Source of the DNA: Candidatus Babelota bacterium
Lineage (GTDB): Bacteria > Babelota > Babeliae > Babelales > Vermiphilaceae
Reading direction: 5' to 3'
DNA length: 44,073 nucleotides
NCBI GenBank assembly: GCA_013286935.1
Contig: JABDES010000005.1
Location: 1 to 44,073 of the forward strand
Shown piece after piece: positions 9,229 to 17,280 of the stretch. Made by a program: the position numbers and the translations under genes. The notes beneath the pieces were generated by a model. It saw only the letters and a list, made by a program, of their open reading frames with translations. It was not told where the DNA came from and searched no databases. Numbering within the stretch: the stretch's first letter is position 1; each line of letters starts with the position of its first letter.

Positions 9229-9892
9229 TTAATGCTCTGTTTGAATTTCATCAAAATTAATAGTTATGTGATCGGTTGGGTCTTTAAGCCAAAATATTTT
9301 TTCCACTGTCTGGCCGGGATCGATCGTAATTTCTGTATGAAACGTCTCTTTTTTTAATAACGATTCAAGTTTTCCGTACGGTTCTGTAAGCAATTTGTAT
9401 ATCAGCGATAGTGCCGTAATTCCAGCAATGCTTGCACTGGCTAAATTTATCTTTGCCCAAAGTGGAGCACTTGAAAAAGTTGTTCTTTTTATATATAACT
9501 TTTTCGGGTTATTGAGCATTGATGGCGCAGGATTAAAGACATGATCTGGCGAATTCACATCCTTAAAAAGCAAAAAAGATAGCCATGCTGCGCCAATGGT
9601 TAGTGCTGTAAGCGCTAAAGCCGCTCCTTTTTCTTGATAATTTTATTAATTGTGCTGCTTGTTTGTAGGGAAGCAGTTTAGCTCCAATAAGCAATGGGCC
9701 CACCGTGATACGGTGTTTTGAACGATTTGTTATTTTGATGCAATGCGGCCAATCTCCTTGTAGTGGTATGTGCTTTATGCATGTTTCATATTCGATCTCG
9801 ACGAGATTCCTTTTAGCTTTGAAGCCAAAAAGGCTTGTGCTGGCCAATAAAAGTGAAAGGATAATAATAGATCTTGATCTTTTTGCTGGCAT
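9229..9892 (-). pseudogene. Two-TM exported/membrane protein with a frameshift in an A5 run
   Basis: The 5' part (ATG at 9892) encodes a signal-like helix and a beta-type domain, then runs off frame and stops near 9563. The 3' frame continues to 9229. Removing one base from the A5 run (T5 on the plus strand, 9628-9632) joins them: the product then runs from L-S-R-K into G-A-A-L-A-L-T-A-L-T-I-G-A-A-W-L, a good membrane helix that neither frame gives alone. A second helix follows (I-N-L-A-S-A-S-I-A-G-I-T-A-L-S-L-I-Y). The 3' part alone would need a TTG start at 9573 inside that helix. Total about 220 residues; no family recognised. Confidence 0.65.
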
Positions 9893-9934
9893 ATGAATCT
9901 TTCTATGTTACTTTATACTATCTTAAGCATAGTA

Positions 9935-9963
9935 AGTTTACGTTAGCATTAAACATTTGTCAA
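9935..9963 (-). promoter_or_regulatory. Possible promoter for the frameshifted membrane gene
   Basis: On the minus strand TTGACA (9963-9958) is followed after 17 bases by TAAACT, or after 16 by GTAAAC, about 45 bases before the ATG at 9892. The -35 is perfect and the -10 is weak. Confidence 0.35.
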
Positions 9964-10028
9964 TTAAAAATGCAATTATATCTAATTTTTCAGTGTTATT
10001 AGGTTATATTGTGGGACTAAAAAGAATT

Positions 10029-11120
10029 ATGAACATTTCACACGCTTTAATCATTCTCATTTGTATCAATATAGCCTTTATTGCATTGGTTATTGCAGCT
10101 TGTTATGTTGTCGGCAGAAAACTTAGTCAGTACGTACCAGATTTAATAAAAAATAAAATCTTAGAAAGTATTTCCTTGACCGATCATCAGCATAAGGAGT
10201 TATTTAATGCTACAAGTAGTCAGCTCAAAGAGTCGGTGGATACGCGTGTAAAGCTCATAGAAGAGCATAAGGAGCAGATTTTTAATGTTGTCAAAGATAT
10301 GCGCTTGGAAATCAGCAAAAGTAATATAACCTCTGAACGCTTAAACGCGACCATCGCAGAGCACTCCAAAGCGACTGGCCAGCATCATAAAACTACTAAA
10401 GAATTACAGGATGCAACAAATAAGTTAAAGGATATATTGTCCAACAATCAAGGCAGAGGGTTATTTGGTCAAGAAATAGCCGAAGATTTAATGAAAATGG
10501 CCGGTTTTGTTAATGGTCAAAACTATGTTTTGCAAAGGCAGCAAGAGGATAACAGCAGGCCAGACATTACGTTGTTGTTACCAGACCAAGCTAGACTCAA
10601 TATAGATGTTAAATTTCCATTTCAAGCCTTGCAAAGACTAAGAGGTACGGATGACCAAGCTCTGCAAAAACAATATGAGCATGAATTTGGAGCTGACATA
10701 AAAAGCAAGTTAAGGAGTGTAACCAAATATATACAACCGGAAGAAAAAACGCTTGATTTTGTGGTTCTTTTTATACCAAACGAAATGATTTTTAGTTATA
10801 TCTGTGATAAGTTTCCTGATATATGTAAAGATGCTTTGGAGAAAAAAATAGTGATGTGTGGCCCATTTGGCTTTACTGCCACCTTGAGAATGATCAAGCA
10901 ATCTTATGACAACTTTAGATACAATAGTAATATGCGCAAAATAATTACGTATATTAATTCATTCAAAAAAGAAATTGATACAACAAAAGAAGAGATGGAG
11001 GCGCTTGGTAAAAAAATATTGCATGTTTCGAGTGCATATGATCAAGTAGTCGGGGTTAGAATGCGAAAGCTTGAGAGCATTATGGCCAAAATAGAATCAG
11101 CAGATAGGTCAGTTGACTAG
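10029..11120 (+). CDS. rmuC: RmuC family protein (DNA recombination-associated)
   Basis: 363 residues from the ATG at 10029. A TTG at 9957 in frame would add 24 residues, but the ATG start puts a single membrane helix right at the N-terminus, as usual for RmuC. A long coiled coil follows (about residues 45-160), then the nuclease-like domain: G-R-G-L-F-G-Q-E-I-A-E-D-L, R-P-D-I-T-L-L-L-P, and N-I-D-V-K-F-P with the likely metal-binding Asp and Lys. RmuC limits recombination at inverted repeats in E. coli; its exact biochemistry is unsettled. The tail is helical. The gene looks intact and stands alone. Confidence 0.9.
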   Translation: MNISHALIILICINIAFIALVIAACYVVGRKLSQYVPDLIKNKILESISLTDHQHKELFNATSSQLKESVDTRVKLIEEHKEQIFNVVKDMRLEISKSNITSERLNATIAEHSKATGQHHKTTKELQDATNKLKDILSNNQGRGLFGQEIAEDLMKMAGFVNGQNYVLQRQQEDNSRPDITLLLPDQARLNIDVKFPFQALQRLRGTDDQALQKQYEHEFGADIKSKLRSVTKYIQPEEKTLDFVVLFIPNEMIFSYICDKFPDICKDALEKKIVMCGPFGFTATLRMIKQSYDNFRYNSNMRKIITYINSFKKEIDTTKEEMEALGKKILHVSSAYDQVVGVRMRKLESIMAKIESADRSVD

Positions 11121-11295
11121 CAAGCAATGTATAGCGCCTATGCATACATTTTAAGATTTTTTGCATCCATATCAAATAACGCAATCGAAGACAAAAAATT
11201 GTGTATTTACAACGGGGTGCAAGTTGCAGAAGATGCCGATCGATAGTAGATTGCCATTGATTATAGTTTTAACAAATATAAAAAAGGAATGGCGC

Positions 11296-11781
11296 ATGAA
11301 TCTACAAAGGCGGATAGTTCTGTTTTTTACATTGGCAATTATCGGTTTATCACAATTGCATGGTGCGTACGAGCAGAATCCTGTTGGTGAGCCAGAGCTT
11401 TTAATAGACATTTGCTATGAAGATAACATCACAGGAGAATCAGCCTTATGGGAAAAGTTTATGATTGATCCGATTAATCCTAGGTTGACTGTAGCTTCAA
11501 TAGAACAGCGTTTCACTTACCAATCCTCAACATCAGCTACGATAATATATAGATCGATAGAAGATCCTTATGGGGTAAAAAAAGTCTATGGTGACAAAGA
11601 AGCGGAATCAAAATTTAATGAGTTACATGGCAAATACATAAACACTCTTGATTCAAATGTGAATTTCAGTTCTTTGCGTCAAAAAAAAGCCTTAAAAGAA
11701 AAAAGTGCGGAATTATATCCAGCTGTTCTTTTGAGTACGGCGTCCCCCATTGCCAAGACCAATTTGTGCACCACACAATAA
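11296..11781 (+). CDS. Small exported protein, unknown family
   Basis: 161 residues. I chose the ATG at 11296 because AAGGA lies a few bases upstream and the product then begins with a clean signal peptide (R-R-I-V-L-F-F-T-L-A-I-I-G-L) with likely cleavage after H-G-A. In-frame codons upstream to 11161 give an implausible N-terminus. The mature part is mixed alpha/beta with I-D-I-C-Y-E-D-N and no motif I recognise. Two later cysteines are far apart. A REP-like palindrome (11812-11851) follows the stop by 30 bases and may end or stabilise the transcript. Confidence 0.65.
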   Translation: MNLQRRIVLFFTLAIIGLSQLHGAYEQNPVGEPELLIDICYEDNITGESALWEKFMIDPINPRLTVASIEQRFTYQSSTSATIIYRSIEDPYGVKKVYGDKEAESKFNELHGKYINTLDSNVNFSSLRQKKALKEKSAELYPAVLLSTASPIAKTNLCTTQ

Positions 11782-11811
11782 CATTGCAATTATGTATATC
11801 CTATTAACTAC

Positions 11812-11851
11812 ACTGACGTGCCAGCAGTAGCTTTAACGCAGGCTGGCACGC
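11812..11851. repeat. REP-like palindrome, copy 1
   Basis: Arms CGTGCCAGC and GCTGGCACG pair perfectly around a 16-base loop. It matches, at about 32 of 40 positions, the palindromes at 13717-13756 and 16368-16407 next to the tRNA-Arg genes. There is no T-run, so simple intrinsic termination is uncertain. Confidence 0.65.
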
Positions 11852-11993
11852 TCTATCGAATTGTTTTCGCACCTATTTAATTGAGAATAGTGCGATAAAT
11901 GTAATTTTGCAGTATAATAGCTTGCATTAAGTAGGTTAGATGCAATGAAGTTGCACTATTTTTAACCACCTTCAAGCGAAAGTAAATCTTTTG

Positions 11994-13367
11994 ATGAAAA
12001 ATCTATTATTAATCTCGTTATTGTTTCCATTATCATTATGCGCAATGCAATCAAGATCATTAGAGAAGCCCTATAAGATTCTTGTATCATTGAATGCGCT
12101 ATATAGATTGCAATCAACATTATCAGAGAGGTCCTTTACTATGCTTGAGAATGTTCGTAGCGATGACATGGGCAGCATCCCTCCTAGTACCTCAATCGAA
12201 CGGGCAATTTTTGATGTTGGCAGCGCCCTTTCTGAACCAAGGTTAAAGGTGAGGGTAAAAACTACTTTAATTGGCAAGCTCGTTTCCAAACCAGATCTAA
12301 AAGAGAGAGCAAAAACTGTCTTAATGAATATCGCATGCTTTGATGACTATCCTTTTGGCTCTTACTGTTATTTGAGAGAAGTTGCTTGGCAGCAATTAAA
12401 ACCACTTATTAACGATCCTGATGTCCATGATCTTTTTACTAAAATATCTGAGGAAGATGGACGTGTGCCGTATAGATTCAAAATGCTTAACTACCTCGAT
12501 AATATAGATGATTACAAAAAAAAATTACATGTTGAAATCGCAAAACGTGTTATCGGTTCTTTTGATCTAGATAATTTATCCTATGAAGCTGGTAGGGAAT
12601 TGGACTATGCGTTGTGGCTAAATGATGTATCAGCCTTTAAAGCTTTGTGTGAATTTGGCGAATCTACGTTTGCTCAAAAGATACTTGCGCAGTTTACTAA
12701 AACAAATGTATTGCCCGCTACAAACGTAGAAGGCTCCTGCGAGCTTAATTCCTTAGGTGACTCGTCTGCTCTTGATACTCAAAGTGCCCCTCTTTATTCA
12801 ATTTTGAAGTTTATTGGTGTGCATACCGCAGATCAAACTATTTTTAACTCAATTGTTACTAATTTGATCAAAAAATGTGATAAACAAAAATTGGTTAAAA
12901 AGTGCGATAGATTACAATTGGATACTTTAGAATCGCTACCGGAGGTATTAGTCCATTTAAACAATAATCAATCTGTTCATATGCCCGTTCATGATGTTGA
13001 TACACGGGGAGTGTATTTGTTCGATGACGAAAGGCCACATGCGGCGTTTTATAGGTTACCAAGTGACTGTCTTGCATTGGCGTATGAACAAAAAGGCATA
13101 AACGCATTGGTTACTATTATCGAAGATGATGCAATAGATCCTCAGCTAAGAAAATTTGCTATTCGTGACAGTGCTCAATATTTTTTTACAGAACATGCAT
13201 ATGGTTGGGTAAAGTTAAGGTATAAAAAATATGCCCAAAAAATAGGCAAAACTCTCAAAGAGTTGACGCATAAAGAATCTACGCCTGAAGATGTTAAAAA
13301 AGCAGCAGCTCATTTGTTGGAGATGGATATGCACATTAATGGCAAGTACATTAATGTAGCGTCCTGA
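11994..13367 (+). CDS. Exported alpha-helical protein, unknown family
   Basis: 457 residues from ATG 11994; a TTG lies directly before it. The signal peptide is K-N-L-L-L-I-S-L-L-F-P-L-S-L-C with cleavage probably before or after A-M-Q, like other exported proteins in this window. The remainder is largely helical. It includes a segment where the phrase K-x-R-x-K-T-x-L is nearly repeated (V-R-V-K-T-T-L-I-G-K-L and E-R-A-K-T-V-L-M-N-I), suggestive of a HEAT- or ARM-like array, though I cannot phase the repeats confidently. There is no catalytic motif and no recognised family. The upstream region has only a weak ribosome site. Confidence 0.7.
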   Translation: MKNLLLISLLFPLSLCAMQSRSLEKPYKILVSLNALYRLQSTLSERSFTMLENVRSDDMGSIPPSTSIERAIFDVGSALSEPRLKVRVKTTLIGKLVSKPDLKERAKTVLMNIACFDDYPFGSYCYLREVAWQQLKPLINDPDVHDLFTKISEEDGRVPYRFKMLNYLDNIDDYKKKLHVEIAKRVIGSFDLDNLSYEAGRELDYALWLNDVSAFKALCEFGESTFAQKILAQFTKTNVLPATNVEGSCELNSLGDSSALDTQSAPLYSILKFIGVHTADQTIFNSIVTNLIKKCDKQKLVKKCDRLQLDTLESLPEVLVHLNNNQSVHMPVHDVDTRGVYLFDDERPHAAFYRLPSDCLALAYEQKGINALVTIIEDDAIDPQLRKFAIRDSAQYFFTEHAYGWVKLRYKKYAQKIGKTLKELTHKESTPEDVKKAAAHLLEMDMHINGKYINVAS

Positions 13368-13394
13368 TTTTAAATACTCCTTAAATTCATAAGC

Positions 13395-13418
13395 TTTGTC
13401 TTTTTGATTAAAGACAAG
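13395..13418 (+). terminator. Hairpin after the exported helical gene
   Basis: TTGTCTTT pairs with AAAGACAA around the loop ttgatt, 28 bases after the stop at 13367. No T-run follows, so it is a weak terminator candidate or an RNA 3' end stabiliser. Confidence 0.3.
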
Positions 13419-13499
13419 CAGAGATGCATAATGAATTCCTACGGCATATATCGTTTAGTATGAATAGAGCCACCAGAATTATGAGTATCTAATTGGATA

Positions 13500-13700
13500 G
13501 TGCTAGCCCAGCCTTCGCTATCTTGCTCGCAACATTTCAAATACTAAAGTAGTTGCAGCTACGGCGGGCAATCTTCGCTTTTTGCTATCAAACCCTCATT
13601 TAAGTCAAGTCATTTATGCTGGCAGCGCCAGTCCTCCTACGCCAAGGCTACGGCGGACAGCTTTCGCTTAGTGATAACAGTGCTGGTTTGCCAATTAACA
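13500..13700. repeat. Intergenic region with degenerate GC-rich palindromes
   Basis: The 380-base gap between 13367 and the tRNA at 13749 has no credible gene. From about 13500 to 13700 it holds imperfect inverted repeats built on CTACGGCGGRC and CTTTCGCT-like words: CTGGCAGCGCCAG near 13629, and GTCCTCCTACGCC against GGCTACGGCGGAC near 13640-13670. These are richer in G+C than the surroundings and look like decayed dispersed palindromic elements. Confidence 0.45.
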
Positions 13701-13709
13701 TTAATCCCT

Positions 13710-13759
13710 TAAATAAACTGGCGTGCCAGCTGAAGCTTTAGCGAAAGCTGGTGCGCCCG
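13710..13759. repeat. REP-like block at the 3' end of tRNA-Arg(CCT)
   Basis: Fifty bases identical to 16361-16410. The block covers the last seven acceptor-stem bases, the discriminator and CCA of the tRNA plus 39 bases downstream. Those downstream bases fold with the tRNA tail: CCAGCT with AGCTGG, and an inner AGCTTT...AAAGCT. The identity ends inside the acceptor stem. Confidence 0.8.
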
Positions 13760-13825
13760 ACAGGGATTGAACCTGTGGCCTACAGATTAGGAATCTGTCG
13801 CTCTATCCGACTGAGCTACGGGCGC
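13749..13825 (-). tRNA. tRNA-Arg (anticodon CCT)
   Basis: Full cloverleaf on the minus strand: acceptor GCGCCCG/CGGGCGC, D-stem GCTC/GAGC, anticodon stem ACAGA/TCTGT with loop TTCCTAA (anticodon CCT, reading AGG), T-arm ACAGG-TTCAATC-CCTGT, discriminator A and an encoded CCA. The downstream sequence belongs to the shared 50-base block. Confidence 0.97.
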
Positions 13826-13858
13826 CTGTGATGTGTTAACTTTGTTTACCACGCTTAA

Positions 13859-15730
13859 CTAACAACCTCTACCTGCGCCGCCGCCTCCACCACTTCCAAC
13901 GCTTCCTCCTCCTCCAAATCCAGAACCTGAACCTGGAGACCTGCTCGGTGAAGGAGTGGTCGTTGCAACTTGTTGTACGGTCTTGTGTACTGCTTGTGCA
14001 ATATGTGTTCCTAAGGCGTTTGCATATAACAAAGACCATTGTGTTCCGCTAAACCAGATTGGTGTATATGCTTTTCCTGCTTGTACTTGCTGACTAAATA
14101 TTGGTGCAAATTGATACGACCATTTTTCTTCAGCATCCAGAGCTATTGCATATGGTAAATATGTTTCATAGAGCTCAGGTGTTTTGGTTGGTGGCGTTCC
14201 AATTAATTTTAAACGCTCTGTATGGGTAGTGGTTAAAAAGAGATAAAATCCTTGTATCTTGTCCAACATTGCTCTACCAAGTTTAGAATAAAACTGAGAA
14301 TACTTACTAACTACCACATTTAAAAGTACTTCTATTCCAACAAAAATGCCAAACCAAGTTTCATTGCCAGAAAAATTCATTCCCAGCCCTATGAATAAGG
14401 TGCTTATGCAAGATATGAAAAATATTACAACCATCCAAAAACCATTGTCGTCAAAATAAAGCGGTGTGTATTGCCGTTCATATGATCTCATCATTAAAAA
14501 ATGAGCATCGGCAACAGCATCTCGTGCCTTCCAGTTTCCATCAATAGTTAATTCAGGACCATTGCGAAATAAGCATTCAAATACCCGTTGCAATACGGTA
14601 GGGGCTTCATTTTTCATATCAGAAATTTTTTTTAATGTGTAGATAGGGCTGCGCAATGTACGCGGAACGCATGAAATAGTAATAAGTCCGTCTATTGCCC
14701 ATTGTACTACTTCTGAAGCAAGACATTTCTCGTCACAACGTTCAGTTGTGATAAAACGCACCACACTAGCGGACATATCTGGGGGGGGGTAAAAAAGCGG
14801 AATAATGATGCCGGGTTTGTTTGCCCCCTTCATTATAATAATGGCTGTCACAGAGAGAAAGATCAAAAGAACCAAAGCTGCCAACATGAAAATAAAAAAC
14901 GGGTTGTCTATAATAAAATGAGATATTTTCGACCAGTACGATGGTCTATCAACATATCCTGGAGCCCATCCAATAACAAGTGTGACCCCGTGATGCATAG
15001 GGAGTGGATGGCTAATGCTGGCAGTGACAATGCCGTTTGTGTCGAGATCAATGGAGAGCCCAGATGTTTGTAATGAGCCGTATGGGCCGCGCCATCCAAC
15101 AAAACGTACTGAGCTTTGTGGAACCTTGGCGGGCAATTGAATGCGTACATCAGCTTTTTCTATTGCAAATTCCCAATTGGTACCGATAGCATTCCATTCG
15201 AATTCATCGTGTTTTTCTCCAAGCGATGCGAGGTTTGGATCAGCGCTTTCGTATGAGTTATTCAAAAAATTAATGCCTGGCATCGAAAGAGAAAGTCGTT
15301 CGGAATGATCATTGAAAAACGCAATTTGTCTATGCAGGAGGTATTGTATAACAAAGGTGTGAAATCCAACTGATAAGATTTTTTGATCATCTCGGATTGT
15401 TATTTGAATACCGTTAATTGTGTCAGATAGGGTGTACTGTTGTGGACTTCCATCTAAAAGTATGGACTGAACATTAATAGGAACATAAAAATTTGTTCCC
15501 AAAAATGAGAGATATCGATTTGGTATTTCTCGAATTATTCCACGCTTGATCTTGTTGCGCTCGCTATAAACGGTTATGGTTTCTGTTACAAGTACCGTGC
15601 TGTCCTGATTAAGGACTATATCTATCAGGTATTGGGTAATGCGCTCCGTTCCTAACAGGGAGTTACAACAATGAAAACAACCGGCAAGCACAAAAATAAA
15701 TCTATACAAAAAACGTTTTGCGATATTCAT
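13859..15730 (-). CDS. DUF2207 membrane protein
   Basis: 623 residues. A signal-like N-terminus is followed by the DUF2207 beta-rich extracytoplasmic domain, with its hallmark R-G-I-I-R-E-I-P and N-W-E-F-A-I. Then come a membrane helix at about residues 275-300 (F-F-I-F-M-L-A-A-L-V-L-L-I-F-L), a cytoplasmic part, two more helices (near W-M-V-V-I-F-F-I and F-G-I-F-V-G-I-E) and a Gly/Ser-rich tail. The tail ends R-G-C rather than the usual aromatic. LemA is encoded 14 bases upstream, the usual partner of this family. Biochemical function is unknown; an envelope role is likely. A C9 tract in the coding strand (G9 at 14781-14789) encodes the prolines of F-Y-P-P-P-D and could slip. Confidence 0.9.
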   Translation of the reverse strand: MNIAKRFLYRFIFVLAGCFHCCNSLLGTERITQYLIDIVLNQDSTVLVTETITVYSERNKIKRGIIREIPNRYLSFLGTNFYVPINVQSILLDGSPQQYTLSDTINGIQITIRDDQKILSVGFHTFVIQYLLHRQIAFFNDHSERLSLSMPGINFLNNSYESADPNLASLGEKHDEFEWNAIGTNWEFAIEKADVRIQLPAKVPQSSVRFVGWRGPYGSLQTSGLSIDLDTNGIVTASISHPLPMHHGVTLVIGWAPGYVDRPSYWSKISHFIIDNPFFIFMLAALVLLIFLSVTAIIIMKGANKPGIIIPLFYPPPDMSASVVRFITTERCDEKCLASEVVQWAIDGLITISCVPRTLRSPIYTLKKISDMKNEAPTVLQRVFECLFRNGPELTIDGNWKARDAVADAHFLMMRSYERQYTPLYFDDNGFWMVVIFFISCISTLFIGLGMNFSGNETWFGIFVGIEVLLNVVVSKYSQFYSKLGRAMLDKIQGFYLFLTTTHTERLKLIGTPPTKTPELYETYLPYAIALDAEEKWSYQFAPIFSQQVQAGKAYTPIWFSGTQWSLLYANALGTHIAQAVHKTVQQVATTTPSPSRSPGSGSGFGGGGSVGSGGGGGAGRGC

Positions 15731-15744
15731 ATATACAATACAGG

Positions 15745-16320
15745 CTAGTTATTTTTAAAGGAAACAGAAGGTGATTCACGTTCTACGGTATTGTTTAATT
15801 CAAAATATGGACGTGTATGAAAGCCGGCAATATACGCAATTACGGAAGTTGGAATGCTAGCGACTGTCATATTATAGTTGCGTGCTGCTCCATTGTAATA
15901 GCGACGGGCTAATTGTACCTCTTCCTCTATGGTATGTAACTTATGCTGAAGCGACAGAAAGTTATCGGCTGCTTTAAGGAGGGGGTAATTTTCAACAATT
16001 GCAAATAATGAACGAAGCGCATGAGACAATCCGGATTCGGCGGCCGATTTTCCTTCTACGGTAGTTGCTGACATTGCGAATGCCCGCGCTTTAGCAATTT
16101 GTTCAAAAATTGTTTTTTCATGCACACTATAGCCTTCTACGGTGGCGACTAAGTTTGGAATTAGGTCATATCTTCTTTTAAGTTGTACGTCAATACCAGA
16201 CCAAGCTTCATCTAGCAAGGCGTTCAATCGCACTAGTGTATTGTAGCCTCCGATAATGTATAAAGTGATTGCACCACATATAACGAACACTGATATAAAA
16301 ATAATGATTATTGTATGCAT
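15745..16320 (-). CDS. lemA: LemA family protein
   Basis: 191 residues. One N-terminal membrane helix is followed by the signature Y-N-T-L-V-R-L-N...A-W-S-G-I-D-V-Q-L-K-R-R-Y-D-L-I-P-N-L-V, and then long helices. Late motifs E-N-Y-P-L-L-K-A and A-R-R-Y-Y-N-G-A-A-R-N-Y-N are also typical. GGGG precedes the ATG at a usable distance. It is followed closely by DUF2207, a widely conserved pairing. The molecular role is unknown. It lies between two tRNA-Arg genes on the same strand, so it could be read from the tRNA promoter. Confidence 0.95.
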   Translation of the reverse strand: MHTIIIIFISVFVICGAITLYIIGGYNTLVRLNALLDEAWSGIDVQLKRRYDLIPNLVATVEGYSVHEKTIFEQIAKARAFAMSATTVEGKSAAESGLSHALRSLFAIVENYPLLKAADNFLSLQHKLHTIEEEVQLARRYYNGAARNYNMTVASIPTSVIAYIAGFHTRPYFELNNTVERESPSVSFKNN

Positions 16321-16360
16321 GTAAAATACCCCAAAGAAATGTTTTTCAATTTATCACGCG

Positions 16361-16410
16361 TAAATAAACTGGCGTGCCAGCTGAAGCTTTAGCGAAAGCT
16401 GGTGCGCCCG
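16361..16410. repeat. REP-like block at the 3' end of tRNA-Arg(TCG)
   Basis: The second copy of the 50-base block at 13710-13759, identical by eye, again covering the tRNA acceptor 3' strand with CCA and 39 downstream bases that form an imperfect hairpin. Confidence 0.8.
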
Positions 16411-16476
16411 GCAGGGGTCGAACCCGCAACCTTCAGATCCGAAGTCTGACGCTCTATCCAGTTGAGCTACGAGCGC
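16400..16476 (-). tRNA. tRNA-Arg (anticodon TCG)
   Basis: Minus-strand cloverleaf: acceptor GCGCTCG/CGGGCGC with one G-T pair, D-stem GCTC/GAGC, anticodon stem TCAGA/TCTGA with loop CTTCGGA (anticodon TCG), T-arm GCGGG-TTCGACC-CCTGC, discriminator A and an encoded CCA. TlyA ends 59 bases upstream. Confidence 0.97.
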
Positions 16477-16535
16477 GCAATTTATCTCCATAATGTTACT
16501 GTTTGACACAGTGTAGCAAAAATATGATTTCTTAA

Positions 16536-17261
16536 CTAGCGTATAAAATAGGCCAAAAATTCCTTATTTCCCGAACCGCCAAGTATTGGTGATTCAACTG
16601 TGCCTTGTAAAATGAAACCATGAGATTCTATATCAGACACAACCTTTTTGACGACCTTTTCATGAACGGCCGGATCCTTAATAATTCCACCTTTTCCAAT
16701 TTCGCTTCTTGTGGCTTCAAATTGTGGCTTTATAAGAGTTATGAGTTTTCCATGATTTTTTAAAAGGGAGCATACTGCTTTCATTACTTTGGATATGGAG
16801 ATAAATGACAGATCAAGCGTTATTACATCAATCGGTTGTTCGACCGTATTCAAGTAGCGCAGATTAGTACGTTCCATCAGTGTTAATCGATTGTTATTGC
16901 GTATTTTTTCATGGATCTGTCCATATCCAACATCAACTCCAAATACATGCTGAATACCTCTTTGCAATAAGCAGTCGGTAAAGCCACCAGTAGAGATGCC
17001 AGCGTCGAGGGCGACCAAATCGGTTACGTCTATATTGAAATGATCAAGAGCCTTCTCTAGCTTATATCCGGCTCTACTTACAAACCGTTCCTCATCTATT
17101 TTGTGAAATGTAATCGATGCGTCAGGGGCAATTTGTGAACCGGCCTTAGTATTGCAAACTCCATTTACAAATACCTTTCCCTGCATGATCCAGCTTTGTA
17201 TGTTTTGTCGAGAATACTGATTGAATTGTTCTTGTATTAATACATCAAGTCGTCTTTTCAT
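16536..17261 (-). CDS. tlyA: TlyA family rRNA methyltransferase
   Basis: 241 residues. It has an N-terminal S4 RNA-binding domain (R-L-D-V-L-I...V-F-V-N-G, about 1-60). The FtsJ-like methyltransferase follows, with its SAM motif D-A-G-I-S-T-G-G-F-T-D-C, then V-D-V-G-Y-G-Q and V-I-T-L-D-L-S-F-I-S. I-K-P-Q-F-E and a late G-G-S-G-N-K-E-F are also present. Characterised TlyA proteins 2'-O-methylate 16S and/or 23S rRNA; some are also reported as haemolysins. The short form and context support the rRNA role. It starts 19 bases after the protease gene, so the two are probably one operon. Confidence 0.93.
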   Translation of the reverse strand: MKRRLDVLIQEQFNQYSRQNIQSWIMQGKVFVNGVCNTKAGSQIAPDASITFHKIDEERFVSRAGYKLEKALDHFNIDVTDLVALDAGISTGGFTDCLLQRGIQHVFGVDVGYGQIHEKIRNNNRLTLMERTNLRYLNTVEQPIDVITLDLSFISISKVMKAVCSLLKNHGKLITLIKPQFEATRSEIGKGGIIKDPAVHEKVVKKVVSDIESHGFILQGTVESPILGGSGNKEFLAYFIR

Positions 17262-17280
17262 AGGTGCTCACAAATAGCTG

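Noticed and set aside
13749-16476. lemA-DUF2207 segment as a tRNA-integrated mobile island
   Set aside because: No integrase is present, the tRNAs are two different complete isoacceptors, and the flanking identity is better explained by a dispersed palindrome, also found at 11812.
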